Source: Hyphomicrobiales bacterium (GTDB taxonomy: Bacteria > Pseudomonadota > Alphaproteobacteria > Rhizobiales > Rhizobiaceae). Taken from it: a DNA stretch of 64,000 nucleotides. The notes under the pieces were generated by a model, which saw only the letters and a list, made by a program, of their open reading frames with translations, had not been told where the DNA came from and searched no databases. The position numbers and the translations under genes are program-made. Numbering within the stretch: the first letter of the stretch is position 1; every line of letters starts with the position of its first letter. Of the stretch, positions 36,603 to 45,817 are shown one piece after another. The stretch spans positions 81,927 through 145,926 of the forward strand of contig UCJU01000020.1 of assembly GCA_900472925.1 (NCBI GenBank), read 5' to 3'.

Positions 36603-38039
36603 TTATTGCACAGGTTGCGTCGCCGCCGGTGCTACGGGCGCGGCGGGTGTTGCCGCAGCAACGCCGGACACGTCATCGGTCGCAACCGGCGCCGGTGTCA
36701 TCTTGCCGTCCGCAGCCGCCACACGCCAGACGGTGTTTCCAGCATCGTCCGCTACTAACAGAGCGCCTGTGCCATCGATTCCAACGCCAACGGGGCGGCC
36801 TCTCGCCTTATCACCTTGAATGAACCCGGTGACCACATCCTGCGTCTTGCCGGATGGTTTGCCGTTTTCGAATGGTACATAGGTCACGCGATAGCCGTTG
36901 AAGGCCGTGCGGTTCCAGCTACCATGCTCCCCGATGAAAGCGCCGTTGGCATAGGCTGCGGGCATGGCCGAGTTCAGCGTGAACGTCAGGCCCAGTGCCG
37001 CGACATGGCTGGACAGCGCGTAATCGGGCTTGGTTGCCTTGGCGACCATATCCGGGCGCTGCGGGTGCACACGGGCATCGACGTGATTGCCGTAATAGCT
37101 CCAGGGCCAGCCATAAAATCCGTCTTCCTTGACGGAGGTCATGTAATCGGGAACGAGGTTTGGACCAAGCTCGTCACGCTCGTTGATGACGGCCCAAAGC
37201 TCCTTGCTTTCAGGGTTGAACGCCAGCCCGTTCGGATTTCGCAAACCGGATGCAAAAAGCTTGAACGCGCCTGTCTGCCTGTCGACCTGCAAGATGGCGG
37301 CGCGGTTCTTTTCCGCTTCCAGCCCATTCTCGACGATATTGGAGTTGGAACCGACCGAGGCGTACAGGAACTTGCCATCAGGGCTCAGCGCCAGATCCTT
37401 GGTCCAGTGGTGGTTGATCGGGCCACCGGGCAGCTGGGTCAGAACCCGCGGCGCTGCGGTAATTTCATTCTGGCCGAGTTGGTAGGGATAGGCGAGAATT
37501 TGGTTGGATGTGGCCACATAGAGCGTGTTGTCGGCAAAAGCGAGACCGAAGGGCGAATCGAGCTTCGTCAGCAGATCATGCCGCTCATCGACCGTTCCAT
37601 CGCGGTTGGTATCGCGCAGCAGCGTTATGATGTTGCTTTCCTTGACCTCGCCGGTTTCACCATGGGAAATGGCCATGATCCACCCGCGAATGATATCTTT
37701 GGGACGTGTCGGTGCCTGTCCCTTCGGGCCGCGAGATTGCACGACCAGCACATCGCCGTTCGGCAATGTGTGCACGGTTCGGGGATTGACCAGATCTTTC
37801 TGATAGGCGGTAATTTTCAATCCCGCTGGGACGGTCGGTGTCTCTCCGTCCTTCCAGCCAACCACCTCAGCCACCTTCAGGTCGGGCACCAGACTGGTCG
37901 ATGGTTCCGGAAGCACAGGGTCGGAGCCAATCTGCTGCAGAGGATCGAAATTATCGTTCTGATCGCTGCAGGCAGGCAGTACGATCGCAACGCTGCCCAG
38001 AAGAACGGCAGTACGGAAAAAGCGTGTCGCCACCATCAT
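36603..38039 (-). CDS. Sorbosone/glucose-dehydrogenase-like lipoprotein
   Basis: 478 aa. Signal peptide ending in a lipobox-like VLPAC, so probably a lipoprotein. The rest is a six-bladed propeller of the GSDH/sorbosone dehydrogenase type: NPRTVHTLPNGDVLVVQSRG, LDSPFGLAFADNTLYVA, HHWTKDLALSPDGKFLYASVGS, LRNPNGLAFNPESKELWAVINERDE, GEHGSWNRTAFNGYRV and RPVGVGIDGTGALLVADDAG. Family members oxidise sugars or aldoses with PQQ, but substrate and cofactor are unproven here. ATG at 38039 overlaps the DUF2231 stop, giving coupling. The C-terminal 30 residues are Ala/Pro-rich low complexity. Confidence 0.85.
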   Translation of the reverse strand: MMVATRFFRTAVLLGSVAIVLPACSDQNDNFDPLQQIGSDPVLPEPSTSLVPDLKVAEVVGWKDGETPTVPAGLKITAYQKDLVNPRTVHTLPNGDVLVVQSRGPKGQAPTRPKDIIRGWIMAISHGETGEVKESNIITLLRDTNRDGTVDERHDLLTKLDSPFGLAFADNTLYVATSNQILAYPYQLGQNEITAAPRVLTQLPGGPINHHWTKDLALSPDGKFLYASVGSNSNIVENGLEAEKNRAAILQVDRQTGAFKLFASGLRNPNGLAFNPESKELWAVINERDELGPNLVPDYMTSVKEDGFYGWPWSYYGNHVDARVHPQRPDMVAKATKPDYALSSHVAALGLTFTLNSAMPAAYANGAFIGEHGSWNRTAFNGYRVTYVPFENGKPSGKTQDVVTGFIQGDKARGRPVGVGIDGTGALLVADDAGNTVWRVAAADGKMTPAPVATDDVSGVAAATPAAPVAPAATQPVQ

Positions 38040-38467
38040 ACTCTCCAAGCCAGTCTTGCATATTTGCGGGTAGAAGCGGCAACCGTCATCAGCGAAACGA
38101 CGAAAGTCACTGCCGACAGCAGCAGGCCGTAAGGCACAACCGCGGTCCAGCCATCACCGGCATGGACTAGACTGTTGGCAAAGGCCAGCGCCAGCATCAC
38201 CAGAAACAGAATGATCGCAAAGAACGAAGGCCGCATAGGCCGGGTGCGGACACGCAACAGATCGATCAATCCCGCCAGCACCCCCAGACCGCCAAACACC
38301 AGCCCTGCAAACAGCAACCAAGCCGAAAAATTCTGCCACATCACCTCCGCCGTTTGCCAAAAGGCGATGTCTGTCCCCAGCGCCAGCGAAAAGCACACGA
38401 ACGGAAACGGCACAAAAAGGGATTGATAGGGATAGGCAGAGGCATCTCTGCGAGACTCGTCACTCAT
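38036..38467 (-). CDS. DUF2231 membrane protein
   Basis: 143 aa with four transmembrane helices and the YPYQSLFVPFPFVCFSLALGTDIAFW entry typical of DUF2231. ATG at 38467 has GGAG upstream; the TTG four codons earlier is less likely. Members near quinoprotein dehydrogenases often serve as electron-transfer or anchoring partners, which fits the coupled sorbosone-dehydrogenase-like gene. Confidence 0.82.
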   Translation of the reverse strand: MSDESRRDASAYPYQSLFVPFPFVCFSLALGTDIAFWQTAEVMWQNFSAWLLFAGLVFGGLGVLAGLIDLLRVRTRPMRPSFFAIILFLVMLALAFANSLVHAGDGWTAVVPYGLLLSAVTFVVSLMTVAASTRKYARLAWRV

Positions 38468-38661
38468 GGGTGGCTCCAACCGGGATCGAGAAACACGCCC
38501 AACTGCTTGTGAGGCTTAGACGTTTTGAATTTATCCAGAACGGTTTTAGGCGCGTTTGGTTGCACGCCATATTTCAGATGAACCGCCCCTAATTGTTCGA
38601 TGCCGCCACAAATAAAACACGCTTGGGTTGATGATTTCTATTTTGGTGGAGGGGAATTGTC

Positions 38662-38958
38662 ATGCCTATGACGATCTGCGTTATCTTACTCCTGCTCGTT
38701 TCTGCAATTTTCAACTCTGTGTCTGCCGCCCAATTGGCAGGCGCCGGTGCTTGGGGCGAGGCGTCAAGTATTCTCATTGCCAGCCCATTGCTCATTTTTT
38801 TCGGCATGCATGTGATCATTTATTATGGCCTGCGGTTGTTCGTTGAACCCTCGAAACTAAGCTCTTTCTCGAATACGAAACTGAACTACATCGCGTTTGC
38901 AGTTGCCCTGATGGGCATCTTAGGTGAGGTGGCCCAACGTGCAAATCCACCGCTGTAG
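38662..38958 (+). CDS. Small membrane protein
   Basis: 98 aa with three predicted helices (residues about 4-20, 36-58, 75-90). ATG at 38662 is preceded by GGAGGGG. No family recognised. It ends 27 bp before the SUKH-type gene with no terminator between, so they are probably one operon. The codons are less GC-rich than in flanking core genes. Confidence 0.6.
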   Translation: MPMTICVILLLLVSAIFNSVSAAQLAGAGAWGEASSILIASPLLIFFGMHVIIYYGLRLFVEPSKLSSFSNTKLNYIAFAVALMGILGEVAQRANPPL

Positions 38959-38985
38959 AACGCCCCTGAAAAAGGAGTGCCGACC

Positions 38986-39471
38986 ATGACACCTGAAGAA
39001 TTTGCCGACGCTATCGAAAACGAGGGGGGTAAGCGGGCGACGGAAGACCAACTCCAGGCTTTCGAGAAAAAACTCGGCAGGAAACTGCCTGGGGATTACC
39101 GTGCATTTGTTACCACATCAGGCGGCGGTTTGGTGTTTGAACCGCCTGTTGTCTATCTCGATGCCGAAGAGCGGGATTTGCGGTTGCGGCATGTCAACTG
39201 TCTGGCGGAAGTGGAAAAAGACTTCGACAAGCCCAGTGCCTATCCTCTGCCTGAAGGGCTTTTGTGTATCGGCAATGATGCTGGCGGCAACTCCATCATG
39301 TTGTGCGTTGCAGAGGAAAGATTTGGTCAAATCTTCATGCTGGACCATGAGATGGTTGCGTATGAAGGCGAGCCAGAGCCTCTGGAGGAGGCGGAGGAAT
39401 ATGGTCTGGTCACGCAATATTCCCCAAGCTTCAGCCGGTTCGTCAGCAACTTGCATTTCGAAGAGGATTGA
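38986..39471 (+). CDS. SMI1/KNR4 (SUKH) family protein
   Basis: 161 aa. The SUKH fold is indicated by ATEDQLQAFEKKLGRKLPGDYRAFVTTSGGG, LPEGLLCIGNDAGGNSIML and IFMLDHE. SUKH proteins are mostly immunity proteins against contact-dependent or polymorphic nuclease toxins, but no toxin gene is adjacent, so this may be an orphan immunity gene. ATG at 38986 has AAAGGAG upstream. The protein is acidic at its C-terminus. Confidence 0.85.
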   Translation: MTPEEFADAIENEGGKRATEDQLQAFEKKLGRKLPGDYRAFVTTSGGGLVFEPPVVYLDAEERDLRLRHVNCLAEVEKDFDKPSAYPLPEGLLCIGNDAGGNSIMLCVAEERFGQIFMLDHEMVAYEGEPEPLEEAEEYGLVTQYSPSFSRFVSNLHFEED

Positions 39472-39625
39472 CGCTCACAGCGTTCGAGAGGAGGGGCCAT
39501 TGTAGAAATTTCTGGCAGCGCTTGTCAGCAATGTCATCATTCTTGGCCTTGCAATGATAGGCGTCGCCCATGCGTAAACAGGGCGAGACAGCTTGCCGTT
39601 AATTCGAGTTGGACCCGGTGTTTGC

Positions 39626-40348
39626 TCAAAAGGGTTTTCGTGCCTCCAGCGCTTTTTCTAACTGCAGATCTCGTCTGGGTATGAGGCGGGCGTTCTCAGC
39701 GGTTTCGATAAGCCATATCGGTTTGTCCGAAAACGCGGTGATCGTGTCACAAGGCGTTCTCAAGCCGGAGGCAAGCTCGACAAAACCGCGCGTGCAGAGA
39801 AATTTCTGGTCGCTAAGACTTGGCATCAAAAGATTACCGAAGAAACCGATAAACAGTGCGGTTAGAGCACCCGTTACGATCACGGGCGTGCCGATACTGC
39901 TGACCCATCTGATAACCAAAATGCCCATGACGATGCAAAGCACGGTAAGCGCCACGCTGAACAGAGCGTCGGTTCCCGCAGCCATCGCCAATGGAAGGGA
40001 GAAGATCGCAATTCCGACCACAGCCACGACATGCCGACGATCCATGTTTTTAATGCGCTCGCGAACCGTTGCGGCGGTGAAAGGCTTTTTTGAAAGTCCC
40101 TCTACCCACTGACCGATGACGTAGCCCATGCAGAAGAATAATCCAAACCGCAGTTCCGGAAAGGTGGAAAACACCAGCACCATGGAGCGCCAGTCGTGTA
40201 TGAGCTGCGATAGCCTGGGTAGTTTGATCAGAAAGGCAAGTTGTGCACCGAACAAGACGGTGAGCATGAACATGACCAAAACGACAAGATAGGCGATCAC
40301 CACCACTGATGCTTTGAGAGATTTCGGCAATCCTTGCACTCCATTCAT
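39626..40348 (-). CDS. Multi-pass membrane protein, tandem paralogue A
   Basis: 240 aa with about five transmembrane helices (residues about 15-40, 66-80, 108-128, 130-150, 155-175), then an extramembrane C-terminal domain of about 60 residues with two Cys (FLCTRGFVELASGLRTPCD) followed by SDKPIWLIETAENARLI. The neighbouring gene at 40361-41044 has the same layout with SDSVQLRSGEILACKRLSLLRD and LWLVEGPPEPRLV. No family recognised. ATG at 40348; the two minus-strand genes are 12 bp apart, so co-transcribed. Confidence 0.6.
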   Translation of the reverse strand: MNGVQGLPKSLKASVVVIAYLVVLVMFMLTVLFGAQLAFLIKLPRLSQLIHDWRSMVLVFSTFPELRFGLFFCMGYVIGQWVEGLSKKPFTAATVRERIKNMDRRHVVAVVGIAIFSLPLAMAAGTDALFSVALTVLCIVMGILVIRWVSSIGTPVIVTGALTALFIGFFGNLLMPSLSDQKFLCTRGFVELASGLRTPCDTITAFSDKPIWLIETAENARLIPRRDLQLEKALEARKPF

Positions 40349-40360
40349 GGTGTCGTGCCC

Positions 40361-41044
40361 CTAGCGTTCGGCGCTGCCGACCATATAACCGGCGATGTCC
40401 GACTTACCCACGAGGCGCGGTTCAGGTGGACCTTCCACCAGCCATAAAGACCCGTCCCGCAGAAGCGACAGACGCTTGCAGGCAAGTATCTCGCCTGAGC
40501 GCAGCTGCACGCTATCGGACGCACAGCTGAAAGCGTGCGGTGCATTATCGTTTACGGTAAGACCATTGATTACCCCAAGCATCAGTCCTGCCGCTGCACA
40601 CAGCGGAAGACGAGGAACGCCGATCTGCTCAGCCGAAAGCACGATCATGCCGGAAAGAATGGTGGACAGGAAAAAGAGAACGAATCTGAGGAAGCCGTCA
40701 CTGGAGGTGGTGAACAATAACAGGATCGGAATGGTCAGAACGGCGATGCCGATTGCGGCGTGAAGGCTTAACGACCCTGTGGCTCGAAACCGTTGAATGA
40801 TTTCACGCGGATTAGAAAACGCGCTGGAGGGATTGCAGAGATAGAGGATGATGGGGACATGAAGGGGAAGAGGCCCGGCTGAAAACACGAGCCACCTTGA
40901 CCTCCCTTCGCTAACAAGCGTTGAGAGTTCAGGATATTGAACGAAGAATGAAATCGCGTTCCCAAACATCGCAGCCGTCAATGCGATGAAAAGGATGATC
41001 GCTTCAAGAAAAATCGCTCTGGATCTGGCTGCTGATAACGTCAA
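40361..41044 (-). CDS. Multi-pass membrane protein, tandem paralogue B
   Basis: 227 aa, about five helices, then a C-terminal domain with two Cys and a WLVEGP segment mirroring the downstream neighbour. The N-termini also align loosely (FFVQYPELSTLVSEGRSRWLVFS versus FLIKLPRLSQLIHDWRSMVLVFS). Start is probably the TTG at 41044 with CGGGA upstream; an ATG at 40972 would cut into the first helix. Unknown function; probable recent tandem duplication or sub-units of one complex. Confidence 0.6.
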   Translation of the reverse strand: MTLSAARSRAIFLEAIILFIALTAAMFGNAISFFVQYPELSTLVSEGRSRWLVFSAGPLPLHVPIILYLCNPSSAFSNPREIIQRFRATGSLSLHAAIGIAVLTIPILLLFTTSSDGFLRFVLFFLSTILSGMIVLSAEQIGVPRLPLCAAAGLMLGVINGLTVNDNAPHAFSCASDSVQLRSGEILACKRLSLLRDGSLWLVEGPPEPRLVGKSDIAGYMVGSAER

Positions 41045-41234
41045 ATATTGTCCCGTTTGAATGACGGCGAGGGCTATTCGCTATCACAGGCACATAATAT
41101 TTCAACCGAAAGAAAGGATACTCTGCGGATCGCAGCCATTGCGGTCATCGGCGCTATTGGAAGCGCTATTGATACGGGCCCAGACCCAATCCTCATTTTT
41201 GCAAACGCGTTGCATTATTTGAGGTTTTGAATCC

Positions 41235-43415
41235 TTACCGCTTCACCCCACCATCATTACCCACATCGGCCACCTTCTGCACCGTCAAAGACGGTGCGGA
41301 CGCCTCGCGCAGCTTTTTCCCGATCGAACGGATAACCCGTGTTGCCTCTGCGGAAAGCGAGCGGGGGCGGGTGAGGGCTGGCATGGCGTTGGCATCGGCA
41401 GAGGCGACCAGCGCGCCGTTGGCGGGTTTGGGGTGGGTGCCATTGGGCAGCGGGTTCTGAATGCCGGGGATGGGGCGCAGTTCCATGCCCTGGTGGGCGT
41501 AGTCCATCAGGCGCTTGAACGTCATGGCGGGCAGGGCGCCGCCAGTCATGTTGTTCATGGAGGTGAAGTCGTCGTTGCCGAACCAGACCGCCGTCGTATA
41601 GTTGCCGGTAAAGCCCACATACCAGGCATCGCGATAGGCCTGCGAGGTGCCGGTCTTGCCGCCGGAAACGATGCCGTTATCCAGTGCGCCGCGCCGTGCT
41701 GTTCCCTCGACGGGAATGGTCACCAGCATACGGTTCATCTTGGAATTGGCTTCTTCGGACAGAACGCGTTGGGCGGGCGGCTCGTCGCGGTCGAAATCGT
41801 AGAGAACCTTGCCTTCGTAATCGAGCACCTGCGCAATGCCGTGGCGGCGCGATTGCATGCCATCTGCCGGGAATACGGCGTAACCGGTCGCCTGATCCAG
41901 CACGGTAACTTCGGACGTGCCGAGCGGAATGGTCTTGTCGCTGCGAAGCGGCGTCGCCACGCCCATGGCCTTTGCCGTATCCACGATAACCTGCGTGCCC
42001 AGCACGTCCTTGGCGAGGCGCACCGGCACGGTGTTGTAGGATTTGGCAAGCGCTGTCTGCAATGTCACCTTGCCCGCATAGGAGCGGCCATAGTTCTGCG
42101 GCGACCAGCCGCGCCATGTGACGGGGGCATCGGAAATCAGCGTCTCCGGCTTGTAACCCTTCTCCATGGCCGCGGAGTAGGTGTAGACCTTGAAGGACGA
42201 ACCGGGCTGGCGCAGCGCTGCTGTCGCGCGGTTGAACTGGCTTTCGCCGTAGTCGCGGCCACCGACCATGGCGCGGATGCCGCCGCCATTTTCGATCATC
42301 ACCATCGCGCCCTGCTTGACGCGGTAGCCCTCGCCAAATTCACGAAGGCTGCCTTCCATGGCCTGTTCGGCGGCCTGTTGAAGGCCGCTGTCGATGGTGG
42401 TGCGCACCACGACAGTGTGGTCCTTGATCTTGCCTTCCTTGGCCAGACGCTGCACCTCGTCGAATGCCCAGTCGAGGAAGTAATCCGGTGCCTGCTTTTC
42501 TTCGCGGTCGATGACGGTGGCGGGGTTGCGGCGTGCGCCGACAACCTGCCCCTCGGTCATCAAGCCACCCTGGACGAGGTTCGACAGAACCGTGTTGGCG
42601 CGCGCTCGCGCAGCGGGAAGATTGACGTGCGGCGCATATTTCGCCGGTGCCTTGAACAGACCGGCAAGGATGGCGGATTCGGCCAGCGTCACATCCGTGA
42701 GATTCTTGCCGAAGTAGAATTGTGCTGCCGCTGCTGCGCCAAATGTGCCGCCGCCCATATAGGCGCGGTCAAGATAAAGGCTGAGGATTTCCTTCTTGGA
42801 CATGTTGGCTTCAAGCCACAGCGCCAGAAAGGCTTCCTTGATCTTGCGCTCCAGCGAGCGCTCATTGGTGAGAAACAGGTTCTTGGCCAGTTGCTGGGTC
42901 AGCGTCGAGCCGCCCTGCACGACGCCGCCGGCGCGGGCATTTTCGCTCATGGCACGGGCAAGGCCGATGAAATCGATGCCGAAATGCTCGAAGAAACGCC
43001 GGTCTTCGGTGGCAAGAACGGCTTTGATGAAATGATCCGGCATCTGGTCGATCGGCACGGAATCTTCGTGGATAATGCCGCGATGGCCGATGGTGTTGCC
43101 GTAGCGATCCAGGAAGGTGACGGCGAAATCTCCGCGATAATGCCAGTCTTTCTTGGTCTCTTCAAAGGCGGGAAGGGCAAGCGTCAGCATCAGTACGGTG
43201 CCTGCGGTGCCCACCGTCAGGGCATCATCGGCGACGTTGATCAGAAACTTCTTCCAGCCGCGCACATGCAGCTTGCGCGACGCGACGGTGACGTCTTCCC
43301 AGAAATCGAAAAAGCGGGATGCGGACGTCCACAGGCCGGAATCGATCCATGAATCGATGCGCAGCAGAATATGGCGTTTACGGCGCGCCTGTTTCTTGTT
43401 GTTATCTTCCTGCAC
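41235..43415 (-). CDS. Class A penicillin-binding protein (PBP1a type)
   Basis: 726-aa bifunctional peptidoglycan glycosyltransferase/transpeptidase. One N-terminal helix (about 67-87) anchors it. The glycosyltransferase domain has ATEDRRFFEHFGID, GGSTLTQQLAKNLFL and ERKIKEAFLALWLE. The transpeptidase has the nucleophile motif SSFK (QPGSSFKVYTYS), SYN (AKSYNTVP) and KTGT (SGGKTGTSQAYRDAWYVGF). Start GTG 43415. The C-terminal tail is Pro/Ala-rich. Probably monocistronic. Makes septal or lateral/polar wall; paralogue identity not determined. Confidence 0.93.
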   Translation of the reverse strand: MQEDNNKKQARRKRHILLRIDSWIDSGLWTSASRFFDFWEDVTVASRKLHVRGWKKFLINVADDALTVGTAGTVLMLTLALPAFEETKKDWHYRGDFAVTFLDRYGNTIGHRGIIHEDSVPIDQMPDHFIKAVLATEDRRFFEHFGIDFIGLARAMSENARAGGVVQGGSTLTQQLAKNLFLTNERSLERKIKEAFLALWLEANMSKKEILSLYLDRAYMGGGTFGAAAAAQFYFGKNLTDVTLAESAILAGLFKAPAKYAPHVNLPAARARANTVLSNLVQGGLMTEGQVVGARRNPATVIDREEKQAPDYFLDWAFDEVQRLAKEGKIKDHTVVVRTTIDSGLQQAAEQAMEGSLREFGEGYRVKQGAMVMIENGGGIRAMVGGRDYGESQFNRATAALRQPGSSFKVYTYSAAMEKGYKPETLISDAPVTWRGWSPQNYGRSYAGKVTLQTALAKSYNTVPVRLAKDVLGTQVIVDTAKAMGVATPLRSDKTIPLGTSEVTVLDQATGYAVFPADGMQSRRHGIAQVLDYEGKVLYDFDRDEPPAQRVLSEEANSKMNRMLVTIPVEGTARRGALDNGIVSGGKTGTSQAYRDAWYVGFTGNYTTAVWFGNDDFTSMNNMTGGALPAMTFKRLMDYAHQGMELRPIPGIQNPLPNGTHPKPANGALVASADANAMPALTRPRSLSAEATRVIRSIGKKLREASAPSLTVQKVADVGNDGGVKR

Positions 43416-43600
43416 GTAAACCGAATTCCTGTTCGATATGTCGAATGGATGCTTGACGCAGCAACCTTGCGTGGGTCATTCCCTCACCACTACTCCGCCG
43501 GATTTAAGAGTTATCTTATAATCCGACAGATTGCGATATGACAAAACGGGCTCAGCCATGTTGCCGCCCGTCGCCCCAAAATGAAACGGAAATGTTAACG

Positions 43601-44077
43601 ATGAGTGACGCGCCGTTCTGGAAAACGAAATCGCTGGCGCAAATGAGTAACACCGAATGGGAAAGCCTGTGCGATGGCTGCGGCCTGTGTTGTCTCAACA
43701 AGCTGGAAGACTGGGACACTGGCGAGGTGGTGTTCACTTCCGTTGCCTGCCAGTTGCTGGATGGGGAGAGCTGTCAGTGCTCTGATTACCCCAACCGGTT
43801 CGACACCGTGCCGGATTGCATCCAACTGAACCTGAAGCTCGTCAATGAAATCGGCTGGCTGCCGCCGACCTGCGCCTATGCGCTGGTGCGTGATGGCGAA
43901 GACCTCTACTGGTGGCATCACCTCGTGTCCGGCGACCCCGAGACGGTGCATATCGCGGGCATTTCCGCGCGCGGCCGTACTGTGAACGAGTTGAAGGTGG
44001 ATGTGGACGATTTCGAAAACTATGTCGTGGACTGGCCGCTGACGGTGGGAGAGCAGCCGGAGGCGCAGCAGCGGTGA
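43601..44077 (+). CDS. YcgN/UPF0260 cysteine-cluster protein
   Basis: 158 aa. The Zn/Fe-S-type cluster motif [14 protein letters not shown] at residues about 23-36 continues with [17 protein letters not shown] and VPDCIQL, giving about nine cysteines. This is the YcgN (UPF0260) layout within the YkgJ-like superfamily. ATG at 43601 fits the family N-terminus; an ATG three codons earlier (43592) is possible. Function unknown. Confidence 0.88.
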   Translation: MSDAPFWKTKSLAQMSNTEWESLCDGCGLCCLNKLEDWDTGEVVFTSVACQLLDGESCQCSDYPNRFDTVPDCIQLNLKLVNEIGWLPPTCAYALVRDGEDLYWWHHLVSGDPETVHIAGISARGRTVNELKVDVDDFENYVVDWPLTVGEQPEAQQR

Positions 44078-44246
44078 GGGAGTGACCGAACGCCTCGTGC
44101 GCCGACCCTCAGTCCTGTGACACGAAGGGGACTTGGAGGCGAGGGCAGCGCTGTCCTATTCCTGCCCCATCTGCATCTTAAGAACGACCATTGCCTTCAA
44201 ACACGCTCGCTACCGGTTGTAATGCCCGGATATACAAGGAAAATGC

Positions 44247-45065
44247 ATGCTGCCCCGCTGCGCCGTTCGTGAAGCTCTGTGCCTAGCCGCTTTCAGCCTG
44301 TCGCCCGTTTGGGCTCATGCCGCAACACAGCCTTACGAATGCACCTTCGTGACATCGGTGGAGACAGGTGCCGTCATCACCCAGCAGGGCACCTGCGACA
44401 AGCGGGTCTCTCCGACTTCGACTTTCAAGGTGCCGCTGGCGCTGATCGGCTATGATTCCGGTATTCTGCTTGATGAGTTCAATCCCGTCTGGGAGTGGCA
44501 AAAGGGCATGGAGGCAACGCCGCAGGAGCGCAAGAAGGTCGATCCAACAACGTGGCAAAAGGAATCCATCCGCTGGTATTCGCGCGAAATCACCAGCCGT
44601 CTGGGCCGGGAAAAATTTGCAGCCTATGTGAAGCGTCTGGGCTTCGGCAACGCCGATGTGGCGGGCGAGGCTGGTAAGGATAATGGCCTGACGGACGCGT
44701 GGGTCGATACATCGCTTGCCATCTCACCGGTGGAACAGATCGGCTTCATGCGCCGTCTTCTGGCCAACAATCTACCCTTCTCGCGCGATGCGCAGAACAA
44801 GACCAAGGCGATCATTCCCGTTTATGATGGTGCCGAAGCGTGGAGCGCCCACGGCATCACAGGCACCGGAACGCTTAAAGGCGATGACGGGAAACCAGAC
44901 CCGAGCCGCCCCTATGGCTGGTTCGTCGGTTGGGCCGAGCGCGAAGGCCAGCACATCGTTTTCGTGCGCTTCCGCGTGGCGGACAAGCCTTCGGATAAGC
45001 CCATGGGGCAGGTGGTTCGCGAGGAGTTCTTGAGGGACATACCGCGGTTTTCAGTGCATCGGTGA
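44247..45065 (+). CDS. Class D beta-lactamase-like secreted protein
   Basis: 272 aa with a signal peptide (cleavage near WAHA-A). The active-site STFK (Ser58, Lys61) is intact and FGN (133-135) stands in for YGN. SxV is SIR (107-109) and KTG is ITG (204-206), so two of the conserved class D motifs are altered. Fold features ([45 protein letters not shown]) still fit OXA-type enzymes or the BlaR-like sensor domain. Hydrolysis of penicillins is possible but not assured. Likely chromosomal and intrinsic; monocistronic. Confidence 0.85.
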   Translation: MLPRCAVREALCLAAFSLSPVWAHAATQPYECTFVTSVETGAVITQQGTCDKRVSPTSTFKVPLALIGYDSGILLDEFNPVWEWQKGMEATPQERKKVDPTTWQKESIRWYSREITSRLGREKFAAYVKRLGFGNADVAGEAGKDNGLTDAWVDTSLAISPVEQIGFMRRLLANNLPFSRDAQNKTKAIIPVYDGAEAWSAHGITGTGTLKGDDGKPDPSRPYGWFVGWAEREGQHIVFVRFRVADKPSDKPMGQVVREEFLRDIPRFSVHR

Positions 45066-45079
45066 GCGTGTCGCCAAAG

Positions 45080-45415
45080 CTATCTGAAGAGTTCAGAATG
45101 CGTTCCGGCACGGGTAAAGATGACGAGATTTTCTTGCTCTTCTATATGGTAGATCAACAGAAAATCACCGCCGATGTGGCATTCCCGATGATCTCGCCAC
45201 TCTCCCGTCAACTCGTGATCACGCAATTGCGTAGGCAGTGACGCATCGTTGGCGATGAGAAGGAGCATGACCTCTTTGAGTTTTACCATATCGTAACGGC
45301 CTGAAATATTCAGCCTTTTCCAGTCCTTCACGAATTGCTTCGTGAAGTCGCAGCTTCGCGGAAGGGTCGTCCGCTTAGACGCTGCTTTGCTCTCGTCGCC
45401 TTTGTGGCCTTTCAC
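45080..45415 (-). CDS. YafQ/RelE-type mRNA interferase toxin
   Basis: 111 aa. The RelE/YafQ core is clear: FTKQFVKDWKRLN, LPTQLRDHELTGEWRDHRECHIGGDFLLIYHIEE and LVIFTRAGTHSELF, with the catalytic His and Asp/Arg residues in place. The GTG start overlaps the antitoxin stop (GTGA), typical of coupled toxin translation. The N-terminal 20 basic residues are an extension relative to E. coli YafQ. Ribosome-dependent mRNA cleavage is expected. Confidence 0.88.
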   Translation of the reverse strand: MKGHKGDESKAASKRTTLPRSCDFTKQFVKDWKRLNISGRYDMVKLKEVMLLLIANDASLPTQLRDHELTGEWRDHRECHIGGDFLLIYHIEEQENLVIFTRAGTHSELFR

Positions 45416-45687
45416 TGTTTGGCGCCATCGAGAGCGTCCAACAGTTCTTCGGCGGTGTTGAAACGCGTGCGTTTTTGAGCAGCAATGGCACGCGCTTCCT
45501 CTATTGCGGCCAACGTTTCCGCATTGGGCCGTGTCAACTCGATGGGGAGCGCCTTTTCGCGGGCAATACGGGTCAGCATCATGCGCATCACATCAGAAAC
45601 CGTGAGCCCGAGGCTGTCGAGAACAGCCGTGGCGTCATCTTTCAAGTCTTGATCAATGCGTGCTCTGACATATGCGTTTGCTGTCAT
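45412..45687 (-). CDS. RelB/DinJ-family antitoxin
   Basis: 91 aa with an N-terminal ribbon-helix-helix (AYVRARIDQDLKDDATAVLDSLGLTVSDVMRMMLTRIAREKALP) and a C-terminal toxin-binding tail. ATG at 45687 has AGGA upstream. First gene of the toxin-antitoxin operon; a 12-bp palindrome 27 bp upstream is the likely autoregulatory operator. Divergent from copA. Confidence 0.9.
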   Translation of the reverse strand: MTANAYVRARIDQDLKDDATAVLDSLGLTVSDVMRMMLTRIAREKALPIELTRPNAETLAAIEEARAIAAQKRTRFNTAEELLDALDGAKQ

Positions 45688-45714
45688 GATCTTCTTCCTG
45701 TTTGTTTTAATGTA

Positions 45715-45726
45715 GCTCAATTGAGC
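45715..45726. promoter_or_regulatory. Putative DinJ-type operator
   Basis: Perfect 12-bp palindrome GCTCAATTGAGC, 27 bp before the antitoxin start codon. RHH antitoxins bind such dyads to repress their own operon. Confidence 0.65.
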
Positions 45727-45764
45727 ATCAAATTCAATGGCGCACGAAGATCGATGAAATGCCC

Positions 45765-45794
45765 TTGACCTTCCCATCATGGGAAGCATTACAT
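45765..45794 (+). promoter_or_regulatory. CueR-type copA promoter/operator
   Basis: A -35 element TTGACC is followed by the perfect 17-bp dyad CTTCCCATCATGGGAAG (45770-45786) and a TTACAT -10. The spacer is 18-19 bp, longer than the normal 17. The dyad is the classic CueR/HmrR box; the regulator is encoded two genes downstream. Confidence 0.85.
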
Positions 45795-45817
45795 GTGGTC
45801 TCGAAAGGGGAAATCCC

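Noticed and set aside
41433..43352. 639-codon plus-strand frame
   Set aside because: Antisense of the penicillin-binding protein, a high-GC shadow without motifs.
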